From positions 1-15,158 of the forward strand of contig CAZHHJ010000045.1 of NCBI GenBank assembly GCA_964531295.1: a stretch of DNA of 15,158 nucleotides. The letters run 5' to 3'. The translations under genes and the position numbers were made by a program. Positions within the stretch are counted from its first letter, which is position 1; each line of letters opens with the position of its first letter. Of the stretch, positions 15,010 through 15,158 are shown one piece after another. The notes under the pieces are model-generated. The model was not told the origin of the DNA and ran no database searches. It saw only the letters and a program-made list of their open reading frames with translations. The DNA is from JAAYJK01 sp964531295 (GTDB lineage: Bacteria; Bacillota; Syntrophomonadia; Syntrophomonadales; Syntrophomonadaceae).

Positions 15010-15016
15010 GTGTCAA
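14987..15016 (-). promoter_or_regulatory. Promoter of the rpmG-secE-nusG operon
   Basis: A perfect -35 TTGACA (15016-15011) is followed, after 18 nt, by TAGAGT (14992-14987), a 4/6 match to the -10 consensus. The leader to the rpmG ATG would be about 35 nt. The -10 is ambiguous, since TATGAT lies nearby but at a short spacing. It sits just after the tuf terminator, where a new transcript is expected. Confidence 0.6.
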
Positions 15017-15039
15017 TAATCTGTTGATCAGCTAATAAG

Positions 15040-15073
15040 AAAAAGTACAGCAGGGAGCAAATAACCCCTGCTG
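15040..15073 (-). terminator. Rho-independent terminator after the upstream tuf gene
   Basis: On the minus strand CAGCAGGG pairs with CCCTGCTG around a 10-nt loop (8-bp stem), then TAC and T5. It begins about 33 nt after the tuf stop codon and separates tuf from the rpmG operon. Confidence 0.85.
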
Positions 15074-15106
15074 CAGCGAACAATCACATTATTTTCTTAC
15101 CGCTTG

Positions 15107-15158
15107 CTATTCGGTACTAGTAACAACGCCGGCGCCAACAGTTCTTCCGCCTTCTCTA
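15107..15158 (-). CDS. tuf: Elongation factor Tu, C-terminal fragment (cut by window edge)
   Basis: The last 16 codons read REGGRTVGAGVVTSTE and then TAG, the conserved C-terminal beta strand of EF-Tu domain III (family consensus REGGRTVGAGVV...). The rest of the gene lies beyond the window. It is on the same strand as everything else and is closed by the terminator at 15040-15073. Together with the N-terminal tuf fragment at 1-51, this shows two tuf genes in the genome, since one fragment is the end and the other the beginning of separate same-strand copies about 15 kb apart. Confidence 0.92.
   Translation of the reverse strand, partial: REGGRTVGAGVVTSTE

Noticed and set aside
1..15158. Search for tRNA genes, CRISPR repeats, transposons, toxin-antitoxin or defence genes
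   Set aside because: The spacers are short and accounted for by promoters, leaders and terminators; no cloverleaf, repeat array, transposase or defence-type protein is visible.

Overview
The window is a ribosomal-protein and RNA-polymerase gene block from a low-to-moderate G+C Gram-positive bacterium. It is most likely an anaerobic Clostridia-type Firmicute, and possibly Syntrophomonas-like, though that genus-level guess is weak. The reasons are: very strong Shine-Dalgarno (SD) sequences of the AAGGAGGTG type; frequent TTG and GTG starts; an L7Ae/YbxF-type K-turn protein just ahead of rpsL; compact RpoB and RpoC without the large proteobacterial insertions; and a Firmicutes-style L10 leader before rplJ. 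Every gene I can support lies on the minus strand, so the transcriptional order runs from the right end to the left end.

Reading right to left: the last codons of one tuf gene (15107-15158) and its terminator; a promoter; rpmG, secE, nusG, rplK; a putative L1 operator; rplA; an L10 leader with attenuator; rplJ, rplL; a strong terminator and a long inverted repeat; a gene for an unrecognised signal-peptide plus single-TM protein; a promoter and about 170 nt of leader; rpoB, rpoC; a good sigma-A promoter; an L7Ae-like gene, rpsL, rpsG, fusA; and the first 17 codons of a second tuf gene (1-51). The block is therefore bracketed by two same-strand tuf genes.

The genes work together in making the translation and transcription machinery: EF-Tu and EF-G; ribosomal proteins L33, L11, L1, L10, L7/L12, S12 and S7; the SecE translocon subunit; the elongation factor NusG; and the RNA polymerase subunits beta and beta prime. 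The control points visible in the sequence are promoters ahead of rpmG, rpoB and the L7Ae-like gene (the -10 for rpmG is ambiguous, and a fourth ahead of the membrane-protein gene is weak), terminators after tuf and rplL, and RNA control elements ahead of rplA and rplJ.

Most of the window is ordinary, highly conserved sequence. The points worth a second look are the unknown membrane-anchored protein between rplL and rpoB, the 18-bp-arm inverted repeat and G8 tract upstream of it, the start of nusG (a strong SD positioned for an AUU codon), the run of TTG starts on rpoB, rpoC and the L7Ae-like gene, and the flanking tuf copies. I found no tRNA or rRNA genes, CRISPR array, insertion sequence or phage element, and no convincing undescribed multi-gene system.
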